Program-made: the position numbers and the translations under genes
Shown: positions 1 through 6,823 of the stretch, piece by piece
Numbering within the stretch: position 1 is the first letter of the stretch
How the letters are laid out: every line of letters begins with the position of its first letter
The notes under the pieces: generated by a model
What the model saw: only the letters and a program-made list of their open reading frames with translations
What the model was told of the DNA's origin: nothing
The model's database searches: none
NCBI GenBank assembly: GCA_910585065.1
Contig: CAJUCG010000124.1
Coordinates: 1-9,862 of the forward strand
DNA length: 9,862 nucleotides
Direction of reading: 5' to 3'
DNA from: an uncultured Lachnospiraceae bacterium
GTDB lineage: Bacteria; Bacillota; Clostridia; Lachnospirales; Lachnospiraceae

Positions 1-1604
1 ACAAATTATACGGGGAGGAAGTGGCATTAGTTGAGCTGAACCCGATGGTAAAAGATACAAAGAAAACAACGTGGAAAGAATATGACTTAGTACAGCCCAC
101 TTTTGCAAAACCCTACCGCAGGGAGATCACTTGGAGCGTATTTGATGAGAAGGCAAACCGTGTGGCAAATATGCTTTTGGAGCGCGGGATCAAAAAGGGC
201 GACCGCGTGGCGATTTTAATGTTTAATTGCTTGGAATGGCTGCCAATCTATTTTGGTATCTTAAAGACCGGCGCGATTGCCGTGCCATTTAATTTCCGTT
301 TTGATGCGAAGGAGATAAAGTACTGCGCGGATTTGGCCAAGGTGCATATCCTCTTTTTCGGACAGGAATTTATCGGACGTATCGAGTCCATCCAGGAGGA
401 ATTAAGCCGTGGCAGGCTTTTAATCTATGTGGGGGATGGCTGTCCGACATTTGCAGAGAGCTACCGCGAGCTGGTAGCGGACTGCTCCAGTCAGCCTCCG
501 CTTGTACTCTTAGAGGAGGAGGATGATGCAGCAATCTATTTTTCCTCCGGTACAACGGGCTTTCCGAAAGCTATTTTACACAATCATGAGAGTTTGATGC
601 AGGCAGCGCAGATGGAGCAAAAGCACCATTTAACTGATCGCAATGACACATTTTTATGTATCCCGCCGCTCTATCATACCGGGGCAAAATTTCACTGGAT
701 GGGCAGTCTCTGCGCGGGGAGCAAGGCGGTGCTTTTAACCGGGACAACACCGGAGATTATTCTTGATGCGGTTTCAAAAGAAAAATGTACTATTGTCTGG
801 CTTTTGGTACCGTGGGCGCAGGATATTTTGGAGGCACTCGATTCTGGCAGAATAAAGCTTTCGGACTATGAACTGAGTCAGTGGCGGCTAATGCATATCG
901 GTGCGCAGCCAGTGCCGCCATCACTAATCAAGCACTGGAAGGAATATTTTCCAAATCACTTGTATGATACCAATTATGGTTTGTCAGAGTCCACAGGCCC
1001 TGGCTGCGTACATTTGGGTGTGGAAAATATACATAAAGTTGGTGCGATCGGTGTGCCGGGCTACCGCTGGAAATGTAAGATTGTGGATGCGGACGGAAAC
1101 ACCGTAGCGCAGGGTGAGGTTGGGGAACTCTGCGTGAAAGGACCGGGACTTATGACTTGTTATTACAACGATCCAAAGGCAACGGATGAGGTATTAAGGG
1201 ATGGCTGGCTTTGCACGGGTGATATGGCAATGCAGGATGCGGACGGATTTTATTTCTTGGTTGATCGTAAAAAGGATGTGATTGTCAGCGGCGGCGAGAA
1301 TATTTATCCGGTGCAGATTGAAAATTTCCTTGCAGGCTACGAGAAAGTAAAGGATGTTGCGGTGATTGGTCTGCCGGATAAGCGGCTCGGAGAGATTACC
1401 GGGGCAATTATCGCAGTAAAGGAAGGGATGGAGTGCAGTGAGGAGGAGATTGCGGAATTCTGCAAGGGCTTGCCAAGGTATAAAAGACCAAAGAAAGTGA
1501 TCTTTGCGGAAGTGCCAAGGAATGCAACGGGGAAGATTGAGAAGCCAGCACTTCGGAAGAAATACGGGGCAGAGCATTTGGTAGCGCAGCAGAATCAGGG
1601 ATAA
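1..1604 (+). CDS. Acyl-CoA synthetase (AMP-forming, ANL superfamily), 5' end outside the window
   Basis: The protein should adenylate a carboxylic acid with ATP and pass the acyl group to coenzyme A in the cytosol. The core motifs are all visible: the ATP-binding loop SSGTTG (543-560) followed by a lysine (567), YGLSESTG (972-995, a Leu/Ser variant of the usual YGxTE), the TGD aspartate (1221), the hinge VDRKKD followed by SGGENIYP, and the C-terminal catalytic lysine in NATGKIEK (1533). These define an N-terminal AMP-binding domain and a small C-terminal domain, about 530 visible residues. Reading frame 3 is open to the window edge, and the codons before the GTG at 21 read KLYGEE, joining into YGEEVALVELNP, which looks like genuine family N-terminus. 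I therefore treat the gene as truncated by the window, with perhaps 15-20 residues missing. The acid substrate (fatty, aryl or bile acid) cannot be told. No terminator is seen after the stop. Confidence 0.9.
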   Translation, partial: KLYGEEVALVELNPMVKDTKKTTWKEYDLVQPTFAKPYRREITWSVFDEKANRVANMLLERGIKKGDRVAILMFNCLEWLPIYFGILKTGAIAVPFNFRFDAKEIKYCADLAKVHILFFGQEFIGRIESIQEELSRGRLLIYVGDGCPTFAESYRELVADCSSQPPLVLLEEEDDAAIYFSSGTTGFPKAILHNHESLMQAAQMEQKHHLTDRNDTFLCIPPLYHTGAKFHWMGSLCAGSKAVLLTGTTPEIILDAVSKEKCTIVWLLVPWAQDILEALDSGRIKLSDYELSQWRLMHIGAQPVPPSLIKHWKEYFPNHLYDTNYGLSESTGPGCVHLGVENIHKVGAIGVPGYRWKCKIVDADGNTVAQGEVGELCVKGPGLMTCYYNDPKATDEVLRDGWLCTGDMAMQDADGFYFLVDRKKDVIVSGGENIYPVQIENFLAGYEKVKDVAVIGLPDKRLGEITGAIIAVKEGMECSEEEIAEFCKGLPRYKRPKKVIFAEVPRNATGKIEKPALRKKYGAEHLVAQQNQG

Positions 1605-1662
1605 AGGGAAAAAGAAAGAGAGGAAAGAAAGGGAGAAATGGAAAAATAAGATAGGATAGAAA
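1605..1662. other. Polypurine spacer
   Basis: The roughly 58 bases after the acyl-CoA synthetase stop are almost entirely A and G on the + strand: only four T and no C by eye. There is no hairpin, so this is not a recognisable terminator. It separates the synthetase from the promoter at 1672. Its role is unknown and it may simply be relaxed sequence. Confidence 0.6.
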
Positions 1663-1671
1663 GTATATATA

Positions 1672-1700
1672 TTGATTTCTTACAAAATATGTGATACAAT
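1672..1700 (+). promoter_or_regulatory. Sigma-A type promoter for the methyltransferase
   Basis: A -35 box TTGATT (1672-1677) and a -10 box TACAAT (1695-1700) are separated by exactly 17 bases, each one or two changes from the vegetative consensus. Transcription would start near 1707, so the transcript would begin at or inside the first Shine-Dalgarno-like sequence (1707-1714). Confidence 0.65.
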
Positions 1701-1714
1701 GAATTTGAGGTGAT

Positions 1715-1777
1715 ATGATAAGAACACAATCAGAATTTGTCTGAAAGTTACAAAAAGTCAAGAATTGTGGAGGCATA
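1715..1777 (+). pseudogene. Decayed extra copy of the methyltransferase N-terminus
   Basis: A GAGGTGAT ribosome binding site (1707-1714) precedes an ATG at 1715 that encodes only MIRTQSEFV before a TGA (1742-1744). Changing frame by one base at about 1740 continues as SESYKKSRIVEA and stops at 1777. Read together, TQSEFV-SESYKK parallels TQLELVAESYDK at the start of the methyltransferase 65 bases downstream. I infer a frameshifted, truncated remnant of a related gene, left from a tandem duplication or from replacement of an older copy. The alternative is a real nine-codon leader peptide. The match is short and was found after the fact. Confidence 0.45.
1768..1773 (+). promoter_or_regulatory. 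Ribosome binding site that sets the methyltransferase start
   Basis: TGGAGG ends six bases before the ATG at 1780. An in-frame TTG at 1765 would overlap and precede this site, so it is not the start. Confidence 0.8.
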
Positions 1778-1779
1778 AA

Positions 1780-2472
1780 ATGAAAACACAATTGGAGTTA
1801 GTTGCAGAATCGTATGATAAAGGTATTGATTTGGGAAGAAAAGGCATTGATTCATATGATAACTTCCCCTCTTATATTACGAACCATCCTAATTATCCCT
1901 TGTTTGAACAAATGCGGATGAACGAAACATTTTCCGATAGTGCCCGAAAGGAGATTGCCGAGTATCTTGCCCCAAAGACTGGTATGAAATTTATTGATTT
2001 AGGGTGTTGCCTGAATTTGATGTTTGCCGGATATAAAGACTGGGCATCTACATATTATGGAGTCGATATTAGCAGAAAAACCATTGAATTATTGCAGGAA
2101 TATACGGAAAAAAATCATTTAACTGTTGGTGATTTGCATTGTTGTAGTATGCATGAAACCCCATATGATACAAATTTTTTTGATATTGGTGAGTGCATAG
2201 GTTCTCTGGAATATTTTGAAAAAGATTTTGTACAGCAGGCAGTTGTAGAGTTTTCTCGTATTATGAAATTAAATGGGAAATTTATCCTTGATATCCCAAA
2301 TATTGGGAGTCCAGAATTTGAAATTACAAGACTGATAGAAAAATATTTGGGCAGGGAAGATCAATTTAATTTAACGCTAGAAGAATTTGAAGCCATACTT
2401 GACGCTTACTTTATAATTGACAAAAAGGAAATAGTAGGACCGATGATACAGTATTTTTTAATTACAAAATGA
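1780..2472 (+). CDS. Class I SAM-dependent methyltransferase
   Basis: This 230-residue cytosolic protein has the Rossmann-type methyltransferase order. Motif I is KFIDLGCCLNL (about residues 70-80), an acidic strand end GVDIS follows (Asp96), then FFDIGECIGSLEYF (133-146, motif IV region), and a KLNGKFILDIP strand resembling the post-motif segment of Methyltransf_11/25 enzymes. Motif I is odd: the usual DxGCGxG is here DLGCCLN, so both glycines that normally contact SAM after the first are replaced. The fold seems kept but SAM binding may be altered. The start was chosen from the ribosome binding site at 1768-1773. The substrate is unknown. The gene has its own promoter, and nothing intact follows it for about 390 bases, so it is probably monocistronic. 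It looks more AT-rich than the synthetase upstream. Confidence 0.8.
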   Translation: MKTQLELVAESYDKGIDLGRKGIDSYDNFPSYITNHPNYPLFEQMRMNETFSDSARKEIAEYLAPKTGMKFIDLGCCLNLMFAGYKDWASTYYGVDISRKTIELLQEYTEKNHLTVGDLHCCSMHETPYDTNFFDIGECIGSLEYFEKDFVQQAVVEFSRIMKLNGKFILDIPNIGSPEFEITRLIEKYLGREDQFNLTLEEFEAILDAYFIIDKKEIVGPMIQYFLITK

Positions 2473-2550
2473 GAAATTCTGGTATAAATTTCGAAAAGGG
2501 CAAACCATTAAAGACAGAATGCCAGGAATATACGGAATTTATATTTTAAA

Positions 2551-2822
2551 GCATCCAGCAGTATTCATGAGATAACCAAAGAAATTGAATTTCCGTGCGA
2601 TTTCCCAGGAACTTCTTGCTTCCATCAATAATATTATGGATTCTCTTGGCAGTATTTCAAAGTTCGTATAGAAGAGCGCGAAGGGAACAACAAGTATTGC
2701 CAGACGTGTTGAGGATGTGAAACAAATATCGGATTCTGTAAATAATGGATATTAATTCCCTGAAAGATGCGAATGGAATTGCAGGCAGATTAAATGCTGC
2801 GGCGTGAAAATTTAGTATGTAA
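2551..2822 (+). pseudogene. Remnant of the C-terminal signalling domain of a methyl-accepting chemotaxis protein
   Basis: No intact gene lies in 2473-2863, but three successive frames together read like the tail of a chemotaxis receptor. Frame 1 from 2551 gives ASSSIHEITKEIE. Frame 2 from about 2594 gives ISQELLASINNIMDSLGSIS, then after a TAG at 2669-2671 continues KSAKGTTSIARRVEDVKQIS. Frame 3 from about 2748 gives DINSLKDANGIAGRLNAAA and, past a TGA at 2805, KFSM with a final TAA. Heptad-like Ser/Ala/Ile/Val-rich helix and the SSSIHEIT phrase are typical of MCP cytoplasmic coiled coils. At least two frameshifts and two in-frame stops make it non-functional. The sensor, HAMP and most of the signalling domain are missing upstream, so the remnant was cut off at about 2550 by a rearrangement. 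Confidence 0.6.
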
Positions 2823-2863
2823 GCTGTTTTGGTTTTATACTGGTTATGGAAAGGGAAAGGCTT

Positions 2864-3721
2864 ATGAAAAAATTGAAGGTAGCACTTATTCAGTATGATA
2901 CAATTATGCCGGATATCGAACGAAATACAATAACGGCGATAAAACTTATTCGGGAGGCAAACAGAAATGGTGCAGATTTAGTATTATTTCCGGAGTGTTT
3001 TCTCACTGCGTATGCAGCACCGGATATTTGTGAGAAATTATTGCCGGTTCAGGAGATTGAAAATCATCCTGAATTTATAAAATGGTGTGAAAATGCGTTG
3101 ACTGAGAATGAAGAACATTTTATTCAAATAGTAAATCTTGCTGCTGAACTAAATATAGGTGTTGTTATAACTGGTTTTTCTAAGGGAAGAAGATATCCGC
3201 AAAATACAGCATGGATTATTAATAGAAATGGAGAAGTAATTTTAAAGTACGCAAAAGTACATACCTGTGACTTTGATTGGGAAAGATATCTTGAATCCGG
3301 AGATTCTTTTCCGGTGTGTCAGTTTGATGAAATAACAATGGGCTGTATGATCTGTTATGATCGAGAATACCCGGAGAGTGCCAGAGAATTAATGCTAAAT
3401 GGCGCAGAACTTATTATGCATCCCAACAGTTGTGGCGGGATGCCCCCCAGATTAAAGGAATTGTCGGTGAGGGCTATGGAAAATATGGTTGGTATAGCGA
3501 TGGCAAATCCACCAGCACAGGGGATGGGAAATTCCTGTGCATTTAATCCCATGGTATGGACAAAAGAGGGTAATTCCCTTGACAATACTATTTTTGTAGG
3601 GGATGAACTTGAGGAAACCATATATTATGTTGAGTTTGATATGGATGAAATTAGAGCATACAGAGAAAGAGAGGATTTGGGCAAATACAGAAAGACAAAG
3701 GCATACAAAAAATTGGTATAA
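2864..3721 (+). CDS. Carbon-nitrogen hydrolase (nitrilase superfamily)
   Basis: The 285-residue protein should hydrolyse a non-peptide carbon-nitrogen bond (amide, carbamoyl or nitrile) in the cytosol through a Glu-Lys-Cys triad. All three residues are visible: Glu44 in LVLFPECFLTAY, Lys131 in ILKYAKVHTCDF and Cys164 in GCMICYDREYPE. The opening strand LKVALIQYD is typical of the family. The length fits single-domain members such as N-carbamoylputrescine amidase and omega-amidase types, but the substrate cannot be assigned. I prefer the ATG at 2864, preceded by the purine-rich AAGGGAAAGG (2851-2860). An in-frame ATG at 2846 adds only MERERL and has no ribosome binding site. A TATACT at 2836-2841 could be a -10 box, but no convincing -35 is seen. 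The gene ends 25 bp before the first ABC permease gene, suggesting co-transcription. Confidence 0.88.
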   Translation: MKKLKVALIQYDTIMPDIERNTITAIKLIREANRNGADLVLFPECFLTAYAAPDICEKLLPVQEIENHPEFIKWCENALTENEEHFIQIVNLAAELNIGVVITGFSKGRRYPQNTAWIINRNGEVILKYAKVHTCDFDWERYLESGDSFPVCQFDEITMGCMICYDREYPESARELMLNGAELIMHPNSCGGMPPRLKELSVRAMENMVGIAMANPPAQGMGNSCAFNPMVWTKEGNSLDNTIFVGDELEETIYYVEFDMDEIRAYREREDLGKYRKTKAYKKLV

Positions 3722-3736
3722 AAAATTTCCATAAAT

Positions 3737-3740
3737 GGAG
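3737..3740 (+). promoter_or_regulatory. Ribosome binding site that sets the first permease start
   Basis: GGAG six bases before the ATG at 3747 favours that start over the in-frame ATG at 3735, which overlaps this site and has no ribosome binding site of its own. Confidence 0.65.
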
Positions 3741-3746
3741 AATATA

Positions 3747-4832
3747 ATGACAAAACTATATTTTATTTGGAAAAATATTGTTTATTCTTTTCTTTTGGAA
3801 AAACAAATAACCATATTGATTTTTCTCGGTATGGTTATTTGTGATGTTATCTTTTTTGTTTTCGGCAATGTTTTCTGGTCGGATATAAAAACTAAGCAAT
3901 ACGATGAATATAAAAATAATATTGTTACTTTTCAGTTTGATTCCTTAGATATTTCTTTATTTTTGGAGCGCGCCAGCCAAAAAGATTTTATCACATCAAC
4001 TTTTTTTGAATATACTGCGATTGATCAGGATGGGAATCCCTTAACGATTGCCGCCTATAGTCCCGCCTTTACCATTCCAAATTCCGGAATTCGTCTGGGC
4101 AGGAATTTAAACTTTAGTCCACTGGAATTTGTGATGAATGATAGTTATGCCAGAATGCGCAGCGATCGCGGTCTGCCCTCCATCAAACTTAAAGATCCAC
4201 TTCATTTTTTGAATGATGATTGGACTCTTGTTGGCATTCTCTCCCCAAGTGCGGCGGATAAATTTGATATTTTAATCAATCTGGAGGACTTTTCTTCCTA
4301 TGTAAAAGAAGATATCACTGCCAGTTTTCGATACCGCAGCAAAACTTCACTGATTGAAATACAGGACTTTTCAAATGAATTGCAGTCTGAATTTCATGCC
4401 CGTCATGTTACCACCCCGTCTAAGTCAGCGCGGACAACTTACAAAGAATTTCTCTCCGATCTGGGGGGCGCGCTGATTTTGCTGGCGATTGCCATTATCA
4501 ATTATATGTTTCTGTATCAATTTTTACTTACTAAAAGGACTTATCTTTATGGAATATATAAGACATATGGCATGAGCAATTTTCAAACGCTTGGCATTCT
4601 GGGCGCGGAACTCTCGGTTATGCTAGTTATTTCATTTGCATTTGCTATGCTGATCTATTCGGCAGGGTTATTTTTACTTAGACAGCCGGGTTCTCCCGCA
4701 GAACATACAACGGAATTCCTTTTTGCTTTTTTCACTATCACCGCTCTCAATTTGCTTTTTGGCGGAATTGTGGTAGGAAAACTGGTTCGGAATTCGCCCG
4801 CGAAACTGATCAAAGAAAGCGTGGTGAGATAA
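3747..4832 (+). CDS. ABC transporter permease, MacB/FtsX type (first subunit)
   Basis: This 361-residue membrane protein has the four-helix MacB/FtsX architecture: one helix near the N-terminus (about residues 21-44), an extracytoplasmic domain of about 190 residues, then three helices (about 240-262, 283-310 and 323-345). The tail SPAKLIKESVVR resembles the PxxxLRxE end of FtsX-domain permeases. The motif YGIYKTYGMSNFQ in the cytoplasmic loop after helix 2 fits the coupling region that meets the ATPase. It probably pairs with the next gene product to form a heterodimeric exporter or mechanotransmitter energised by the ATPase at 6020. The stop codon touches the ATG of the next gene with no gap. 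The substrate is unknown; relatives handle peptides, antibiotics, lipoproteins or cell-wall signals. Confidence 0.8.
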   Translation: MTKLYFIWKNIVYSFLLEKQITILIFLGMVICDVIFFVFGNVFWSDIKTKQYDEYKNNIVTFQFDSLDISLFLERASQKDFITSTFFEYTAIDQDGNPLTIAAYSPAFTIPNSGIRLGRNLNFSPLEFVMNDSYARMRSDRGLPSIKLKDPLHFLNDDWTLVGILSPSAADKFDILINLEDFSSYVKEDITASFRYRSKTSLIEIQDFSNELQSEFHARHVTTPSKSARTTYKEFLSDLGGALILLAIAIINYMFLYQFLLTKRTYLYGIYKTYGMSNFQTLGILGAELSVMLVISFAFAMLIYSAGLFLLRQPGSPAEHTTEFLFAFFTITALNLLFGGIVVGKLVRNSPAKLIKESVVR

Positions 4833-6020
4833 ATGAAACAACTGAAAATATTGTTTTTGCAGTTTCGGCTAAATCTTATATTAAATATTTTTTTTATTGC
4901 GGAATGTGTGCTGGTGTTTCTAGTTGTAAATTCCAGCATTTCAACACTGCTCTATAGCGGGTACTTGGGAAAATATGCGGAATTTTCACCCGAAACCACC
5001 TTTTTTCTTTCCGGCGCGGTGACAAACAATGTGGAGGGAAGAAACCCCGAAAAATTTGAACATTTAGTGGAAGAAATCCGCTTGGCTGATGGTATTTTTG
5101 GTGTTGGCTATCAAATAAATGAGTCCTTTTTGTCCGGAGAAAATGAGGATTTGATTGTGAATGGCTTTGTTTTAAATCATGATATGCTGCGGATAAAATA
5201 TCCATTACGTTCCGGCGAATGGTTTGACGATTCTTCTTTCTCTGAAACACAGGTTATTTTGGGCGGAGAGATCGCTGACCTTTATAAAACAGGAGAAATA
5301 ATTACGCTGCACAAACTTGAAGTGATAGAGGGAAGTTTACAATATGTTCCTATCACAGCTAAAGTAATTGGAAAAATGTACGATCCCGCCTTTGCGATCA
5401 ATCTCAACTTCAGTTCCAACCGCCCGGACTATATCAATATGTTTGAGCCATATCAAAATATTATTCTTACAAATGATCCGGCACTGATCTCAAAAGAGGA
5501 TATTCGGTATCCGGTAATGTCGCTTCTTGTCTTTGCTGATCCGGATGCTGATCTTTTTCATGTGCGCCAGGAACTATCTGCGTTCGGGCAGCCGTTTGAT
5601 TTTGTGGAGGTGGATGAATTTTATCGGGAGGGAATTTCTTCCAGATTGGCAAGACAGTTACCAACCGTTGGTATTATGATTTTTGGCATCCTGTTTGGCA
5701 TTATGGGGATTACGTATCTTGGCATTTATGAGAATATGAAGACTTTATCTATTTATTATTTATATGGGATGAGCCGCAGGGAATGTGCCTTTGTAAATGT
5801 ACTTTTAAATACTGTTATGCTTATATTATCGCTGGGAGTTTCCGTGTTTTTATATTTTGTTCCGTTTGTCCATGATAATCTGTTTGAACGTGCCCTGTTT
5901 GGCGTACAGAATTATACATTTTCTCTGGCTTTTATTGTGGTCGCAGCGGGTTTGTCTTTTGCAGTAAGCGGTTATTTTTTTCAAAAAAGTCCTGTGGAAG
6001 CACTTAGGAGATTGGAATAA
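4833..6020 (+). CDS. ABC transporter permease, MacB/FtsX type (second subunit)
   Basis: The 395-residue protein repeats the same plan: an N-terminal helix (about residues 13-37), an outer domain of about 240 residues, and three closing helices (about 278-297, 322-346 and 361-384), with the C-terminal tail SPVEALRRLE. The loop IYYLYGMSRRECAF parallels YGIYKTYGMSNFQ in the first permease, supporting a paralogous pair. The ATG follows the previous stop directly; the likely ribosome binding site (GGTGAG) lies inside the upstream gene, so the two are probably translationally coupled. The stop overlaps the ATPase start in TAATG. The large, dissimilar outer domains suggest substrate or partner recognition outside the membrane. 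Confidence 0.8.
   Translation: MKQLKILFLQFRLNLILNIFFIAECVLVFLVVNSSISTLLYSGYLGKYAEFSPETTFFLSGAVTNNVEGRNPEKFEHLVEEIRLADGIFGVGYQINESFLSGENEDLIVNGFVLNHDMLRIKYPLRSGEWFDDSSFSETQVILGGEIADLYKTGEIITLHKLEVIEGSLQYVPITAKVIGKMYDPAFAINLNFSSNRPDYINMFEPYQNIILTNDPALISKEDIRYPVMSLLVFADPDADLFHVRQELSAFGQPFDFVEVDEFYREGISSRLARQLPTVGIMIFGILFGIMGITYLGIYENMKTLSIYYLYGMSRRECAFVNVLLNTVMLILSLGVSVFLYFVPFVHDNLFERALFGVQNYTFSLAFIVVAAGLSFAVSGYFFQKSPVEALRRLE
6006..6010 (+). promoter_or_regulatory. Ribosome binding site of the ATPase inside the permease gene
   Basis: AGGAG lies nine bases before the ATG at 6020, within the last codons of the second permease, consistent with coupled translation. Confidence 0.7.
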
Positions 6021-6694
6021 TGTTGATTGAACTAAAAAAAATAAATAAAGTTTATCAGAGTGGAGCAGTGCCTTTTCAGGCATTAAAAGAGGTTGATTTA
6101 TCGGTGAAAGAGGGCGAGATAATTGCTGTCTGTGGCAGGTCGGGCGCGGGAAAATCCACGCTGCTGCATATTATTGGATGTATCGATACCTTTGACAGCG
6201 GAAGTTATCTGTTAGATGGAGATAATGTGAAAAACTTGCGGGATAAAGAACTTTCCAAAATCCGCAATCGGACGATGGGATTTGTTATGCAGGATTTCGC
6301 GCTGGTGCCAAAATTTTCGGTCTTTGAGAATATTGCGATTCCTCTTTATCTTGGGAATATAAGTATGCGCAAAATTCAGAATGCAGTGAAGATGGCGGCT
6401 GCCGAGGTTGGTCTTTTGGAATTGCTTAACAAAAAGGCAAATCAGCTTTCCGGCGGGCAGAAGCAGCGCGTTGCCATTGCGCGTGCAATTGTCAATAATC
6501 CAAGGATTATCTTGGCAGATGAGCCGACAGGGGCACTTGACGCTTCTACAGCAAGGGAGATTATTAATCTGTTAAAAGAACAGAATGAAAAGGGGATCAC
6601 AGTGATTATTGTTACTCATGATAATTTGGTTGCTGCCGCCTGCCAAAGGGTGATTGAGATCGGGGATGGAAGGATACTTTCAGATAATAAGTAA
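6020..6694 (+). CDS. ABC transporter ATP-binding protein (MacB/LolD type)
   Basis: This 224-residue cytoplasmic ATPase powers the two permeases encoded just before it. Every nucleotide-binding element is present: Walker [10 protein letters not shown] (39-47, Lys45), Q-loop Gln91 in GFVMQDF, signature LSGGQKQR (143-150), Walker B IILADEP with catalytic Glu168, the D-loop GALD, and the switch His200 in IIVTHD. The PTGALD phrase and short length are typical of the MacB/LolD/FtsE group rather than importers. Its start overlaps the permease stop by one base. Gene order permease-permease-ATPase suggests one transcript with balanced subunits. The double hairpin 7 bp after the stop may protect or end the message. 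Confidence 0.93.
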   Translation: MLIELKKINKVYQSGAVPFQALKEVDLSVKEGEIIAVCGRSGAGKSTLLHIIGCIDTFDSGSYLLDGDNVKNLRDKELSKIRNRTMGFVMQDFALVPKFSVFENIAIPLYLGNISMRKIQNAVKMAAAEVGLLELLNKKANQLSGGQKQRVAIARAIVNNPRIILADEPTGALDASTAREIINLLKEQNEKGITVIIVTHDNLVAAACQRVIEIGDGRILSDNK

Positions 6695-6700
6695 GTATTC

Positions 6701-6790
6701 TGGGGTTATTGCACAAAGAAAATCCCATTTTTCTTTGTGCGACAACTCCATTCGTTTGCTTCCTTATTAAAGGCGAAATAACAGACGAAT
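6701..6790. repeat. Long inverted repeat forming two adjacent hairpins
   Basis: The first hairpin has arms at 6701-6722 and 6729-6750 around a 6-base loop (TCCCAT). The inner 12 base pairs (GCACAAAGAAAA against TTTTCTTTGTGC) are perfect, and 19 of 22 positions match overall, with two of the remaining three able to form G-U pairs in the + strand RNA. A second, weaker hairpin has arms ATTCGTTTG (6750-6758) and CAGACGAAT (6782-6790), with a small CCTT/AAGG stem inside. No T-run follows on either strand, so it is not a classic intrinsic terminator, although it sits between two convergent genes. It looks like a REP- or MITE-like dispersed element; copy number elsewhere cannot be seen from this window. 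Confidence 0.7.
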
Positions 6791-6823
6791 CACCATGTTT
6801 TGCCTTTACTAAGCCGATCTTTT

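Noticed and set aside
1194..1577. Minus-strand ORF of 127 codons inside the synthetase
   Set aside because: It is a shadow of conserved coding motifs on the opposite strand and has no family-like features.
1765..1779. TTG at 1765 as the methyltransferase start
   Set aside because: It overlaps the TGGAGG ribosome binding site, which is correctly spaced for the ATG at 1780.
2469..2549. A 26-codon ORF starting in the ATGA overlap with the methyltransferase stop
   Set aside because: No ribosome binding site is clear, the composition does not look like a protein, and competing frames in the same stretch look more like gene remnants.
3735..3746. ATG at 3735 as the first permease start
   Set aside because: It overlaps the GGAG that serves the ATG at 3747 and has no ribosome binding site of its own.
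6711..6740. Intrinsic terminator for the ABC operon
   Set aside because: The stem is strong, but neither strand has a T-run after it, so it is reported as a repeat with possible 3' end function.
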